Shown piece by piece: positions 57,501 to 64,000 of a stretch of 64,000 bases of DNA. A model generated the notes under the pieces. The model was given only the letters and a program-made list of their open reading frames with translations, was not told the DNA's origin and did no database searches. Each line of letters begins with the position of its first letter. Positions within the stretch are counted from its first letter, which is position 1. The translations under genes and the position numbers were made by a program. Origin of the DNA: Harmonia axyridis (Eukaryota > Arthropoda > Insecta > Coleoptera > Coccinellidae); contig NC_059501.1 of assembly GCF_914767665.1 (NCBI RefSeq), positions 83,736,798 to 83,800,797 on the forward strand, read 5' to 3'.

Positions 57501-57559
57501 TATTGAGTAAGCAACACCGGCAGCAGCTAAAGCGTGGGCAAATGCAGACTCCCTGCTGC
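27175..57559 (-). CDS. Wnt5: Wnt5 ligand, C-terminal four coding exons (5' partial)
   Basis: Secreted lipid-modified Wnt ligand, acting mainly through Ryk/Derailed-type and planar-polarity receptors in axon guidance. Exons 57379-57559, 47876-47987, 39038-39140 and 27175-27530 join in frame to 249 residues ending HTCK-stop. Hallmarks in order are GSRESAFAHALAAAGVAYS, SSCGCSR, DWVWGGCGDN, HNNEAGRR, CKCHGVSGSC (Ser palmitoleoylation site), TCWQQMATFREIGDYL, GTQGRTCSRT, GCNLLCCGRGYNT and ERCDCQFKWCC. The visible part has 20 cysteines, matching the family pattern. SLGTQGR, ITCWQQ and AQDLVYM point to Wnt5 over Wnt7. The exon borders match conserved Wnt positions. Introns are 9.4, 8.7 and 11.5 kb. 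The signal peptide and the RWNCS exon lie beyond the right edge. No damage is seen. Confidence 0.93.
27590..27770. promoter_or_regulatory. GC-rich intronic block with inverted repeat
   Basis: A CpG-containing stretch just upstream of the last Wnt5 exon. GTGACTCTG (27601-27609) and CAGAGTCAC (27692-27700) form an inverted pair around it, adjacent to GAGAGGTG / CACCTCTC. Its function is unknown; intronic control or a structured RNA element is possible. Confidence 0.3.
28197..28300. mobile_element. Second copy of the 20612 palindromic MITE, reverse orientation
   Basis: TATAATACTCGTACAGAAAG ... GGAAGAATATCAATGCCTTC matches the reverse complement of 20612-20731, with a degraded centre. Confidence 0.6.
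28301..30100. other. Wnt5 intron sequence without recognised features
   Basis: AT-rich with scattered short GC patches (29100-29340). There is a CAGGGTGG-like repeat end at 28962. No coding frame is supported. Confidence 0.35.
30150..30900 (+). mobile_element. Mariner transposase relic
   Basis: The plus strand carries disconnected blocks in the order expected for mariner: an HTH-like SEIAAELNISEGSLFTILH, then TVDKTWIHHYTLESKRAS (first Asp), GMASVFWDVHGI, ITLLDRLNAEIK and finally a degraded KVTS-VEAYFEIKG tail. Multiple stops and frameshifts mark it as dead. Confidence 0.65.
31320..31650. mobile_element. End region of an old Tc1/mariner-type family
   Basis: Shares long diverged blocks with 37085-37403 and with the reverse complement of 57955-58215 (GGTTTCGATTC, CACATCACTAACTTG, AAAGTGCTTTAGTTT, and a GTCAAATGTTAAAAGATAGC-type end). 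Confidence 0.5.
31960..32885 (+). mobile_element. Tc1/mariner-type (DUF4817 class) transposon, second internally deleted copy
   Basis: The ends CGGGTGTTTTTTTTCGAAG and CTCTAAAAAAACACCC match the other copies. Blocks seen are MNRLTPEQRLQIV, SDEAHFWLNGYVNKQNC, FQQDGATCHTAR and CDLTPLDYFLWGY. As in the copy at 4444-5359, the frame passes from the 'YRALRP' region directly to SDEAHF, so the same internal segment is missing. Scattered stops make it inactive. Confidence 0.8.
33905..34784 (+). mobile_element. Mariner transposon, 5'-truncated, broken transposase
   Basis: The plus strand encodes ELKPRDVERRLFVCEQLLAR, TQDEKWVHYDN (first Asp), then after a frame break LQHDNARPHVAKVV (second Asp) and HPPYSTDVDPSDFHLF (third Asp, DD34D spacing). 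It ends RWEKVVASDGQYLES. The right end AAGCAAAGTTGT...CCTA matches the ends of the minus-strand copies at 52214 and 57048. The left end is absent. Confidence 0.8.
34815..35000 (+). mobile_element. LINE reverse-transcriptase thumb fragment
   Basis: The reading YGIVFWGASSNTERVF ... LRGMLKMGYRD matches the SYGI(I/V)FWG block after the RT palm in jockey/CR1-like non-LTR elements. It is short, with an internal stop. Confidence 0.5.
35640..36040. promoter_or_regulatory. CpG- and GC-rich intronic island (Wnt5 intron)
   Basis: This stretch contrasts with its surroundings: many CG dinucleotides, an open plus frame at 35764-36012 with no recognisable domain, and no repeat homology in the window. It is a candidate conserved enhancer or alternative first exon, by inference from composition. 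Confidence 0.35.
36703..37403 (-). mobile_element. Old Tc1/mariner-type element, about 700 bp
   Basis: The ends read AATAAGAGGTTTCATTTTGA (left) and, inverted, AATGAGAGATATCATTTTGA (right). The minus strand retains HQNDPGPVISRIGDRSCPPS near 36860-36926, a degenerate catalytic/C-terminal region. It is related to segments at 6060, 31320 and 57955. Confidence 0.55.
38537..38890 (-). CDS. Unexplained open frame with exon-like edge
   Basis: A minus-strand frame of about 115 codons ends at a TGA near 38537. It is entered by a TTTTCTGTAG acceptor-like site near 38888. Its composition (EETETYLPLKFLISLFEEDL ... RVKIHDKICLQFKALQRR) looks like a real helical protein rather than random AT-rich translation. 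No domain is recognised, and no upstream exon was found. It lies in a Wnt5 intron on the same strand. It may be a nested-gene exon, a pseudogene piece or chance. Confidence 0.3.
   Translation of the reverse strand, partial: CSQKNLFCHFEGNEEVISFEETETYLPLKFLISLFEEDLIIEYNVEQIILDFLSHFLLPNRYSLMSLHFFDVLVLLYRVKIHDKICLQFKALQRRTMELPKKVLLEYCSMMLVKIDI
39038..39140 (-). CDS. Wnt5: Wnt5 exon with lipid-modification site
   Basis: Acceptor AATTTTTCAG and donor AATAG|GTGAGT. The 34 codons plus one base encode VTCKCHGVSGSC and the CWQQMATF helix. The Ser in the GVSGSC hairpin is the palmitoleoylation site used by Porcupine in Wnt proteins. This exon was too short to appear as a long open frame. Confidence 0.93.
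39945..40420 (+). mobile_element. LINE 3' coding fragment
   Basis: KYFGGCITDSIDPDIEISSR ... EYVRSAFEPMKRL is the RT-proximal block of RTE/CR1-like elements (YLGSxLxxD...EIxxRI). It is followed by RKRHTSDTW and a KTRTRK basic tail. It has several frame breaks. Confidence 0.55.
40560..41640 (-). mobile_element. R1/jockey-like LINE, RNase H region relic
   Basis: On the minus strand, in order: ACVCITGAMETCPTRALEIL and TPLHLVIDRVAHE (linker after RT), then VWVPGYSGIKGIEEANTLSR (RNase H, WVPGHSGI-type) and APNPFIGLAPFYGISKC. A Cys-containing tail similar to the copy at 43830-44680 follows. Stops and frameshifts occur throughout. Confidence 0.7.
41640..41960 (+). mobile_element. Second copy of the LINE tail at 40160-40480
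   Basis: Parallel phrases occur in the same order as in the copy 1.5 kb upstream: TTGGAGAGAT, GATCATAAAG/AATGC, AAAACGAGGACCAG and AATGTCCAAA(C/T)GTTG. This suggests a local segmental duplication or two insertions of one family. Confidence 0.55.
42230..42660. promoter_or_regulatory. CpG-rich island in the Wnt5 intron
   Basis: Unusually CG-dense for this window (for example 42400-42520 with GCGGACGCGG, GAACTCGCGG and GTGGGCGACG). It has no transposon similarity and no domain-bearing frame. It is a candidate regulatory island or alternative promoter. Confidence 0.35.
42830..43160 (+). mobile_element. LINE reverse-transcriptase C-terminal fragment
   Basis: The frame contains IICGLNSTENCRGYF, then LTLTSLYIHASILYIHENK and YETRNASMF ... 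IQVYNKIPERLK. This is the conserved C-terminal sequence after RT in jockey/CR1-like elements. The frame closes shortly after. Confidence 0.65.
43830..44680 (-). mobile_element. R1/jockey-like LINE tail, second copy
   Basis: The minus strand shows the degenerate RNase H motif (GFPATRV), IIGPKPFC and LRKHLIRIGLAENDECRFCR (Cys-rich tail). The plus-strand text 43860-43945 is closely similar to 40570-40660, so this and the 40560-41640 relic belong to one family. Confidence 0.65.
45330..45935 (+). mobile_element. LINE reverse-transcriptase palm relic
   Basis: FLDIEKTFDEMWHQSLIYKM and EAGVPQGSVIGPLLFYLYKA correspond to RT motifs A (DIEKAFD) and B (GVPQGSVLGP). The frame is interrupted and the FADD motif was not found. 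Confidence 0.7.
46900..47200 (+). mobile_element. Possible LINE RNase H remnant
   Basis: VNLLWVPRHRSFWYNRK resembles the LxWVPGHxGIxGNE block of LINE RNase H domains. Flanking sequence is too decayed for a firm call. Confidence 0.35.
47876..47987 (-). CDS. Wnt5: Wnt5 internal exon
   Basis: Acceptor ATTTCCAG, donor AGG|GTGAGT. It completes the split Lys, then TQTFVDITEKERRFKRG ... LMHLHNNEAGRR. The final NNEAGRR at a phase-0 junction is a conserved Wnt exon boundary. Confidence 0.93.
48340..50215. repeat. Diverged tandem array with recurring GCGTCAG motif
   Basis: About 18 occurrences of (T)AGCGTCAGAATA-like and GAGCGTCAGAATTT-like motifs recur with a higher-order period near 150-160 bp at the left and near 220 bp at the right (for example 49107 to 49329, 49728 to 49950). 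Each unit alternates TTCGCTTTACG / ATCAACTGAGCGTC / ATTCGCTATCATC / TTGCAACTTGCAAC blocks. An inserted segment (49400-49682) interrupts it. Confidence 0.8.
49400..49682. other. Insertion in the array bounded by 17-bp direct repeats
   Basis: AGTTTATTGGGCTATTT occurs at 49400-49416 and at 49666-49682. The DNA between is unlike the array. Its minus strand reads protein-like in two frames (NHLARDP; VPHDLRVKLPIEDRRADRI), as if a retroelement fragment with a target-site duplication had landed here. Confidence 0.4.
50340..50620. promoter_or_regulatory. CpG-rich island at the right edge of the array
   Basis: A dense CG stretch (GAGAGAGCGTCACGCGCGTC, GATCGGGGGGG, TTGGGGCGGGCGC, GACGTCGCG) abruptly following the AT-rich array, with no coding signature. 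TGACGTC-like CRE cores occur at 50521-50528. It is a candidate Wnt5 intronic enhancer or promoter. Confidence 0.4.
50735..51365 (+). mobile_element. Decayed DUF4817-class transposase relic
   Basis: The order is TTTGGCAATTCATCATGAAT (shared with the 5' region of 31960-32885), IRAIIDRF, then NNEAHFRFNYFVNKQNSRLW and NEERAAVTMNGKSYPGLH. This parallels SDEAHFWLNxYVNKQNCRIW and NVTVNGDRYRAM in the other copies. It retains the N-terminal linker that those copies lack. Confidence 0.65.
51366..52214 (-). mobile_element. Mariner copy truncated at its 3' side
   Basis: The 5' inverted end TAGGTGTACAACTTTGCTTC is at 52195-52214. The minus strand encodes an HTH region (KSETHRMLSNIYGE, CLEWFRRFENSDFDVED) and the first-Asp region, then MISIWWDQPGVMSYELLKST and LMRFSRVLKDKRSQ. 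The second and third Asp blocks are absent. It abuts the plus-strand relic at 50735-51365. Confidence 0.75.
52430..52730. promoter_or_regulatory. CpG-rich intronic island
   Basis: CG-rich with no repeat or protein match, including AAACGGCAACGTCGACCGTG and a G-rich GGAGAAGGGGTGGGGGG at its right end. It is a candidate regulatory DNA block in the first visible Wnt5 intron. Confidence 0.3.
53228..53729. repeat. Tandem duplication, two units of about 250 bp
   Basis: AAATGATTCTGCCAGAAGAA begins both units (53229 and 53480), and GGACATAGTTxGTACAAG ends both. The units differ by substitutions and small indels (for example a 12-base insertion after GGAAAACAA). Origin unknown. Confidence 0.7.
54336..54770 (-). 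mobile_element. Tc1-like transposase relic (3' part)
   Basis: The minus strand reads FHQNGARPDVAKATRTFLKR (second-Asp block, degraded) and RSPGLSTIEHIW, which corresponds to SPDLxPIEHxWD of Tc1 elements. It ends ISFELETNYECSYFCQS near 54340. Stops indicate a dead copy. Confidence 0.6.
54800..56170. other. Wnt5 intron sequence without recognised features
   Basis: AT-rich, with only short random frames. No repeat or exon was identified. Confidence 0.35.
56174..57048 (-). mobile_element. Mariner copy, 5' two thirds
   Basis: The 5' end TTAGGTTCACAACTTTGCTT is at 57029-57048, with a partial open frame at 56220-56558 carrying DLKPRYVKRRLFSCEKLLAR, TGDEKWVHYDN (first Asp) and SKVMLSIWWDQLGVVNYELL. 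It is truncated near 56174 before the second Asp. It is 4.8 kb from a sister copy at 51366-52214 in the same orientation. Confidence 0.8.
57379..57559 (-). CDS. Wnt5: Wnt5 exon, first visible in the window
   Basis: Acceptor AATTTCCAG, donor ACAA|GTGAGT. It enters with two bases of the Gly codon of (I)GSRE and leaves with two bases of a Lys codon. It encodes the GSRExAFxxA helix, RACKEGQLSSCGCSR and DWVWGGCGDN. Confidence 0.93.
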
Positions 57560-57954
57560 CTGGAAATTGATTAAAATTAATGAAAATTGAATTTATGGAT
57601 GCTCTCTTCAAGTTGTTGTACTCATGAAGGTTGTAAGTTATGGCTTATGGTTTTGTTATTACGTTTCCGTTATAGGAACCTACTTTTAGTGTTCAAATCA
57701 ACGTTTCTCGTTTGATGTTTTATAGGTTTTCTACAGGGCGATTCGATGGTGATTGCAATTTGCGGACAGAGAGGCTGATGCACACTCAATTCAAAGTTCA
57801 TTAAAAAAAAATTCAACAGGTGTGCCTCAAGGTTCCATTTCGGGACAGATATTGCTTCCACTCGCTTCTTTTGAAAATTACATGAAATATTATAGTATTC
57901 ATCTTCAATTTCGATGATACGCATCTCTGCAACAGTTTTAATTCGAAAAAGAAA

Positions 57955-58215
57955 GGGTTTTCTAATAAGAGGTTTAATTTTGAATCTGGGCAGTTGTCAC
58001 TTTTGAGGTTTTTTTCTTCGGCAAATGAAAATTAACGTTTCAAAAAAAAATTATAGCACTTTTGGGTAGTAGTAAAGCTTCTTCTGTTGGAAAAATTTGA
58101 GCTGTTGGAACAATTTAGTGATGTGGTGATGATTCGAAACCGTTAGCGTCGCTGAAGGACGGCTGAGAATATTGCTACTGTAGCTTGTAGTGTTAACAAA
58201 AACCCAGGATTGTCG
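57955..58215. mobile_element. End segment of the old Tc1/mariner-type family
   Basis: CTAATAAGAGGTTTAATTTT at the left end, and internal blocks matching the reverse complement of 37085-37403 and 31320-31650 (ATTCGAAACCGTTAGCGTCG region). Confidence 0.5.
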
Positions 58216-58239
58216 ATTCCTCGCCAATAATGGGAATTA

Positions 58240-58690
58240 GGCATTCAACAAAGCAGGGATATTTGACGGCCCACAAATACAACAATTAATTAAAGATCCT
58301 ACCTTCATGTATTCAATGAATCAAGTTGAACGAGAAGCTTGGACATCATTTATTGCAATTGTAGAAAATTTTCTAGGCAAACATAAAGCTAAAAATTATG
58401 TTGAAATGGTTAACAAGATGCTTAATAGTTTCAAACCCTCGGGGTGCAATATGAGTATTGAAATACACTATTTACACAGCCTTTTAGAACGTTTTCCAGA
58501 AAATTTAGGAGACATGAGTGAGGAACAAGGTGAAAGATTTCACCAAGATATTGAAGTTATGGAGAACCGCTATACCAAGACAGATGGGACATGTACATTA
58601 TGACAGATTATTGCTGTAGTTTAAAAAGGGACTGTTTGAAAAAACATTCAATAATGTCGTGGAAAAGAAGCTTTCGAAGTGTTGAGTGAC
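58240..58690 (+). pseudogene. Frameshifted fragment of a multicopy arthropod gene family
   Basis: The frame starts near AGIFDGPQIQQLIKDP and continues NQVEREAWTSFIAIVENFLG, then NMSIEIHYLHSLLERFPENL and DMSEEQGERFHQDIEVMENR. A single-base shift follows, after which the next frame reads MYIMTDYCCSLKRD, the expected continuation. I recognise the SEEQGERFHQDI signature from a high-copy arthropod family of uncertain, probably mobile-element, origin. There is no upstream start, and the copy is broken. Confidence 0.6.
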
Positions 58691-58799
58691 TATTTGATTT
58701 CTTTAATGTTTTTTTTTTCTGTTTGTAACTACGACATAATATTGTATTTTGTATAACTGAAATAAACATTTCGCATTTACTTTTGTTTACTACACTTTA

Positions 58800-60520
58800 T
58801 TATTTATTTAACACTTATATTTCTCTAAAATTGTATATCTTAAAAATTTGATCTCCTAGATAAAAATTAATACTTTATTTGAATTCAGGACATCTAATTG
58901 ATAAAGAATTAGCTCAAAAATCCCGACACCAAAACAGCTATTCCCCTGTGAATAGTTTTTTTATATTGAAATGTAACCTCTTATTGTAAAAGTATTGTAC
59001 CCTTTAAAAATATTGTTTCATCTGAAATATTACGGAAATTTTTCATCATTATTATTTTTAACTTATGGTAATAGATTGTCGAATAATTTCAAAGACGTAT
59101 AACCAATCCAATAGCAGTTTTCCCAAATTCAACAAGCTGCACACCATGATTTTTCCAACTTTTCAATTCCACCCCATCTATTCTATTACTGCTAGAACAT
59201 AGGGGACTAATATTCTATGAATAGGGGCCGAAATCAATGTACCTAACCTAAGAACTATTCAACCCATTCAACCAACTAGAAATCTGAAACGAATCGAGGC
59301 CATTTGAGCGTATCTAAGTCCAAGTTTTTGAGTTGTTCGTTCATATTTTTCGAGCCAGTGGCTCGAAAGTATTGTAAGGGTGTACCTACCCCCAATAATC
59401 GATTGAGAACTGTTGCATATTCAGATTCGTGGGGTTAATGGTATTTGTATTGACTCGGGGACACCCTATATGTCCTGTCAATTGTCCCCGCAGGGGATCC
59501 TTTGGCACACAAGGATAGTGGCCTGAAATTAGACTATGAATATAGATGAATTGGATTTTGATAGATACTCGAAAAAAATTGACTTATGGGTTTGGATGCT
59601 GCATCTGGTGAAAGTATGAGGTTCATTTTGATAATAACTAAGTCTAGATATTATGCATCAGTGGAGGAATTCAAAATATTGCTTTTCTGTTCATTTCAAA
59701 ACTGCATATTAGATCGAGATGAAACTTTTCATTTGGTTATAGAATGACAATTTCAGTTCTCGTGCACAATTTTATTTTAATCTCTTGTTGAGAACCATTT
59801 GAGCGGTCGTTAATTTATGTGCCAATTGTTCTCTTGAAGACCACATCCATATTCAGCATTCACAAGCTCTCGTTTAAAAGTTCTCCACTTCACATCAGTG
59901 TTTACCTCATTTTTTGTATAATTTTTTATTCCATCTAGAAAATTATTTTATTTTTTTATCCATATTTACAAACATCGAGCAAAAAATGTGACCCTCTTTG
60001 CTTGCAGAGACCCATAAAGCTCATTCACGTGCCTCCAGTGTGAAAGCATCTTTATATTTGCGTAAAGCTCACTAAAGTGGGTACCCTCAGGAAAAATTTA
60101 GAACGTGACGCATATTGCCGTTTGGAGCCATCCAAAATCGAAGGGAATGTGTAATTTCAACGTTCTTGCATTCACATCTGAAGGATTATCATATGAATGC
60201 TGGATATGCCTGTCTAAATGTTGACTTTGGCGGCATCCATATGGCATAAGGCCTAAGTACATACGTCCTTATCTTACGTCTATGTATCTGTTAGAAAACA
60301 AACATTGGAAGAACTTATTGTAACATTCTTTTTGAATTTTTCCGCATCTGGCATGGTGCCATGTTATTTGATATATTGGTATTGTTATGTAATATTTAAG
60401 TCCCTTTTTGTTAGACTGATTGGCTGATATCGTTATGAATTTGTAAGTTACGTGCCTGTCATTTTTTTTGTATTCATGTAATTTTTTCATTGAATTTAAA
60501 AGTTTATTGATTAGCAAAGC
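58800..60520. other. AT-rich DNA upstream of the visible Wnt5 exons
   Basis: No gene, repeat end or Wnt N-terminal exon (no RWNCS-type codon string) could be found on either strand. Confidence 0.35.
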
Positions 60521-60527
60521 CCATATT

Positions 60528-60623
60528 GGGTGTTTTTTTTAGAGCTATAGAATAGCTGTTAAATCGGTAGCCATCTTGAATAGTAATGCCAACTTAAAGT
60601 TATATACCTCGAAAAAAAAACCC
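60528..60623. mobile_element. 96-bp MITE derived from the DUF4817-class transposon
   Basis: The left part GGGTGTTTTTTTTAGAGCTA equals the right terminus of the 31960-32885 element. The right part (GCCAACTTAAAGTTATATAC then CTCG and A-tract, ending CCC) equals its left terminus inverted, joined through GCTGTTAAATCGGTAGCCAT. All coding sequence is gone. Confidence 0.75.
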
Positions 60624-61538
60624 TATATATTTTGGAGGAGGGGCAAAGAGCAATTTTATTTGTAGTGGTTTACATTGAATAAAACACAAGTTTGTATTAT
60701 AACTTCAAAACTAATAGAATTAAAAAATAAGTTATTACACAATGGATTCTATTGCAAAATGCCTGTAGAATGTTTTGTTTCATGTTATTAGCAGCAATAA
60801 TAAGAAACAATGAGAAATTTAATGAAGGTTTTTGTTTTTTTTTTGCCGTTTCACTGATCCTTAAGCTATGATAACCTGTTGTTGGATAAATAAGTTATGA
60901 AAACTTTTCATTTACACCATTTTCCAATTTTCCCTTATAGCTTGATTTTTCAGAAATCGAGTCGGAAAATGTGCCATTCATTTTTTTCTAGCTCGAAGGG
61001 ATTCTCAGATCTCCTCACTAGACAACGAATTTGGGGCACCGAGGTAATATTGTTATAGAGATTTTCAAATCGATCAACTAAGTAGATCAATCGAACAGCT
61101 GAACTACATACTATGTTATTAGTGTCATAATTTCAGTATTTAATTCGTTAATCCCGATCAAATCTCATCTTTGATTAATTCATCAATAAAGTCTTAACTA
61201 TTTATATTTAAATTAACCTATGAGAATGAGAAATCTCTTTTGACTAATGAGAGTCATTAGGCAATAATAAATTGGCCCTGCTCTAACATCTCCAATTTGT
61301 TTAGGTTCTCACGCTGAAATATTTTTCTGCCATTACCGAAGAACTGTCAATGTGTAGGCGTTGGACATGTTGATATATTTCCTCAAGAATGTTTTCTACA
61401 AGTCGACTGATTTCAGTTATTCCATCAAGATGGGATGACAATACAATTATTCTAGTATTTAGGATAAAATCAATGAATAATCTTTGAAATCATGTATATT
61501 TTAATGGGATAATCACATGAAATTATCAAACTGTGTTA

Positions 61539-61928
61539 GAGACACGTTTGGTGACCGCCTAATTTCACGTTTTGGACCTGTGAATTGACCTCCAAGATCT
61601 TGTGATTTAACACCGCTAGACTACTTTCTGTGGGGCTATGTAAAGTCATTGGTCTATGCGGATAAGCCACAAACCCTCGACCATTTGGAAGACAACATTC
61701 GCCGTGTTATTGCCGATATACGGCCACAAATGTTGGAAAATGTCATCGAAAATTGGACGTCCAGATTGGACTACATCCGAGCCAGCCGTGGCGGTCATAT
61801 GCCAGAAATCATATTTAAAATGTAATGCCATAAGATTATCTTGCGGATAAATAAAATTCATGTCAATCGAATAATCCATCGTTGTTTTATTGCAATTTAA
61901 AGTTCCATAGCTCTAAGAAAAACACCCT
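61539..61928 (+). mobile_element. 5'-truncated DUF4817-class transposon
   Basis: Begins abruptly at AGACACGTTTGGTGACCGCC, equivalent to position 32500 in the fuller copy, and runs to the 3' end AAAAACACCCT. It encodes CDLTPLDYFLWGYVKSLVYA and NWTSRLDYIRASRGGHMPEI with fewer stops than its relatives. Confidence 0.75.
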
Positions 61929-62079
61929 CTATATTTCTAAAAAAGGAAAAAAAGCAATTTTATTAAATCAAATACTTAGGAAAAATTAGTACCATCCCCA
62001 AGATCCAACCGCCATTTCTTTTGATGATATAAATGGCAAACATAAGAATGGCGAAAGTACGTTTATTGCAATCTATTAA

Positions 62080-62360
62080 GAAATTAGTTCCCGATACAAC
62101 AAAAAAAACGGCGTAACCGGCACAAAGTTCAATGGGATGCTGGCTATCGAGGGGGTCATTGTTTTAGAACGCCCGTTTCCAGATCACGTTTTGCGTTATT
62201 AGAGCCTTTGCAACGGTAACTCTGGCCGCTGTAAAAAAACTGGAAGATTTATGTTATTTCCGAGAAACATCCGAAGAAACAATGCTGAAATCTCTTGCCG
62301 ACGGTGAATTCGACATTCTGAAGATGCTACGGGTGGAAAGAAATGCTGGTAGACTAGATG
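62080..62360. other. GC-enriched block of unknown nature
   Basis: Moderately CG-rich compared with its flanks, with no recognisable domain on either strand. Confidence 0.25.
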
Positions 62361-62589
62361 GTAGATGGTCTTTTGGGTTTGGGGAAGTGGTAAGAAGAGA
62401 TATTGCATTGTTTGTTGATCTTGAATTGATTATTTCGTCGTGGAATTGAATAGTGACGTTTTACGCCTCTGGTGGCTTAATATCTTGTGGTCTTTATCTC
62501 TACTCAAGGATGGAAATCAGTATTAAAAAAAATATAATATTTCGTCACGATATTAGTATTGTGTGCTGCCACCTCTAGACAAGACAACT

Positions 62590-63705
62590 ATTGAAACAAA
62601 GGACCTGAAGAATTGCAATATTCACAGTTATCTACATAAAGAAGGAAAAAACTCGACCAATACAAACAAATACCATTTATGACAATTATGAAAAGCAATG
62701 GACCAAGTATGGAACCCTGTGGAATAGCAGAGGGTACCATGTTTCCAGTCGATATGAAACACCGAAACCAAAGTCTTTTATTCATAAGATAAGACTTCAA
62801 AAAATGCACAAAACCGAGAGATTTAGGATCTTTAGTCACATCAAGAAGTCAACATAATTGAGTTATTGAATTTCAATTGCCAAAATTTATTGTAGTTTCT
62901 AATCAATTCAAAAAGTGAAGTACAAAACGGTAATTGAACGTTAGTACTCCAAGCCGATGTTCTTCAATTAACGTACAAAATACCTAAATAGTAATTACAA
63001 GCAACTACTGTAACTAGTTTTAATTTTTGAGCACCTTATGTCTACCCAACATCAAACCAGCTACACCAAGTCTTCGTCTACCAATTAAACATTCGAAAAC
63101 GGAAAACGCATCATTATCCTACCCATTAGGACAAAAAAAAAACGTGAAAACAGTCACATAATGGGCTTCCTCTAAGCTGGACAAATACAAACAAATACCA
63201 TTTATGAAAATTATGAAAATCAATGAACCAAGTATGGAACCCTGTGGAACAGCCATGGATCCAGCCGATATATGAAACGTGAAATTCAAAGTCTTCTGTT
63301 CATAAAATAAGACTTTAAAAAATCCACTAAAGCAAGAGTTTTAGAACCTTCTGAATCTTCAGTCACAACAAGTCAACATATAGTTGAGTTATTGAATTCC
63401 AATTGAAGGAATAAAGTTATTGTAGTTTCTAATCAATTCAAGGAGTGAATAATGTACAAAACGATGATTGAACGTTACAACTTCATGCCGATGTTCTTCA
63501 ATTAACGTACAAAATACTTAAATAGTAATTACAAGTAACTAGTTTTAATTTTTGAGCACCTTATGTCTAACCAACATCAGACCAAATACACCAAGTCTTC
63601 GTATACCAATTAAACATTCGAAAACGGAAAACGCATCATTATCCTACCCATTAGGACAAAAAAAAACGTGAAAACAGTCACATAATGGGCTTCCTCTAAA
63701 GCGGC
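62590..63705 (-). mobile_element. LINE reverse-transcriptase segment in tandem duplicate
   Basis: Two units, about 62650-63177 and 63178-63702, are offset by 526 bases. On the minus strand both carry RT motif B (SAIPQGSILGPLLFIIVING in the left unit; AVPQGSILGSLIFIIFINGI in the right). The 3' halves (TTTTTGAGCACCTTATGTCT ... CATAATGGGCTTCCTCTAA) are almost identical, while the RT halves are more diverged. No complete element is present. Confidence 0.75.
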
Positions 63706-64000
63706 GAATAAACGCCTTATCTAGAAACAGCTCCTGCAAGATAAAAGCGAGGAGAAAGCATCTCACCTACTGGAATCGTGCCGTCTTAGTATTCATGACG
63801 AGGCAAGGCCATTATTTCCATCAATTAAAGATATGCGACAGCCAGTGGTGGGTACAAGGAAAACCGCCCGATTTGCAGTCTCAAATTAACATCAGTTTAA
63901 CGAGCCACAGGTATTTCGACTTCTTATTTATGTAAATCGTATTGCCGTTCTGGCTCCTCACGATCTTGTCCTGGGGTGGGAAGATCGGTGAAAAAGTCGG
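63706..64000. other. GC-enriched right edge, unresolved
   Basis: On the minus strand, a pyrimidine-rich tract ending CCACCCCAG at about 63966 and a GTGAGAT donor near 63768 bracket a possible exon. Its open frame is short and shows no Wnt similarity, so no gene call is made. Confidence 0.25.

Noticed and set aside
63768..63966. Possible exon bracketed by splice-like sites at the right edge
   Set aside because: The short open frame has no similarity to Wnt and contains stops in other phases. Evidence is insufficient.
57561..64000. Search for the Wnt5 N-terminal exon (RWNCS motif)
   Set aside because: No matching codon string on the minus strand, so the exon is presumed to lie outside the window.

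Overview
This is an AT-rich insect nuclear DNA window. The evidence is short GT-AG introns, orthologues of metazoan and insect genes (Wnt5, spenito, PIGG, UBXN6), and a dense load of Tc1/mariner, hAT, MITE, foldback and LINE remnants. A beetle is my best guess from the repeat mix, but the sequence alone does not settle the order. No rRNA, intact tRNA, CRISPR or bacterial gene structure was seen.

Left part (1-11.4 kb): a LINE fragment, then a two-exon minus-strand gene (814-2580) for a small acidic protein with a signal peptide, which I do not recognise. Next is a minus-strand ankyrin-repeat gene (3978-7763, 5' end unresolved) whose two visible introns both hold mariner-type transposons, one nested in an older element. 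A 672-bp foldback element with 275-bp arms follows at 8673-9344.

Gene-dense core (11.4-25.3 kb): PIGG (GPI ethanolamine-phosphate transferase 2, minus) and spenito (RBM15-type m6A-writer cofactor, plus) are divergent and share an upstream region of less than 1 kb. UBXN6 (six coding exons, minus) has a short hAT element with a perfect 8-bp target duplication in its last intron. Immediately upstream of UBXN6 is a 111-residue single-pass membrane protein gene (two exons) whose stop codon ends one base before the UBXN6 ATG, which suggests a dicistronic transcript.

Right part (27-64 kb): the last four coding exons of Wnt5 (minus strand), separated by introns of 9.4, 8.7 and 11.5 kb. The N-terminal exons lie beyond the right edge. 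The introns carry transposon remnants, a diverged 1.9-kb tandem array with a recurring GCGTCAG motif, and several CpG- and GC-rich islands that stand out from the AT-rich surroundings and are candidate regulatory elements. Beyond the Wnt5 exons lie more mariner/Tc1 derivatives, a 96-bp MITE and a tandem duplication of a LINE reverse-transcriptase segment.

The host genes belong to unrelated processes: GPI-anchor synthesis in the ER, RNA methylation and splicing, p97/VCP cofactor activity, and Wnt signalling. The only neighbour relationships suggestive of shared expression are the PIGG/spenito divergent pair and the membrane-protein/UBXN6 pair.
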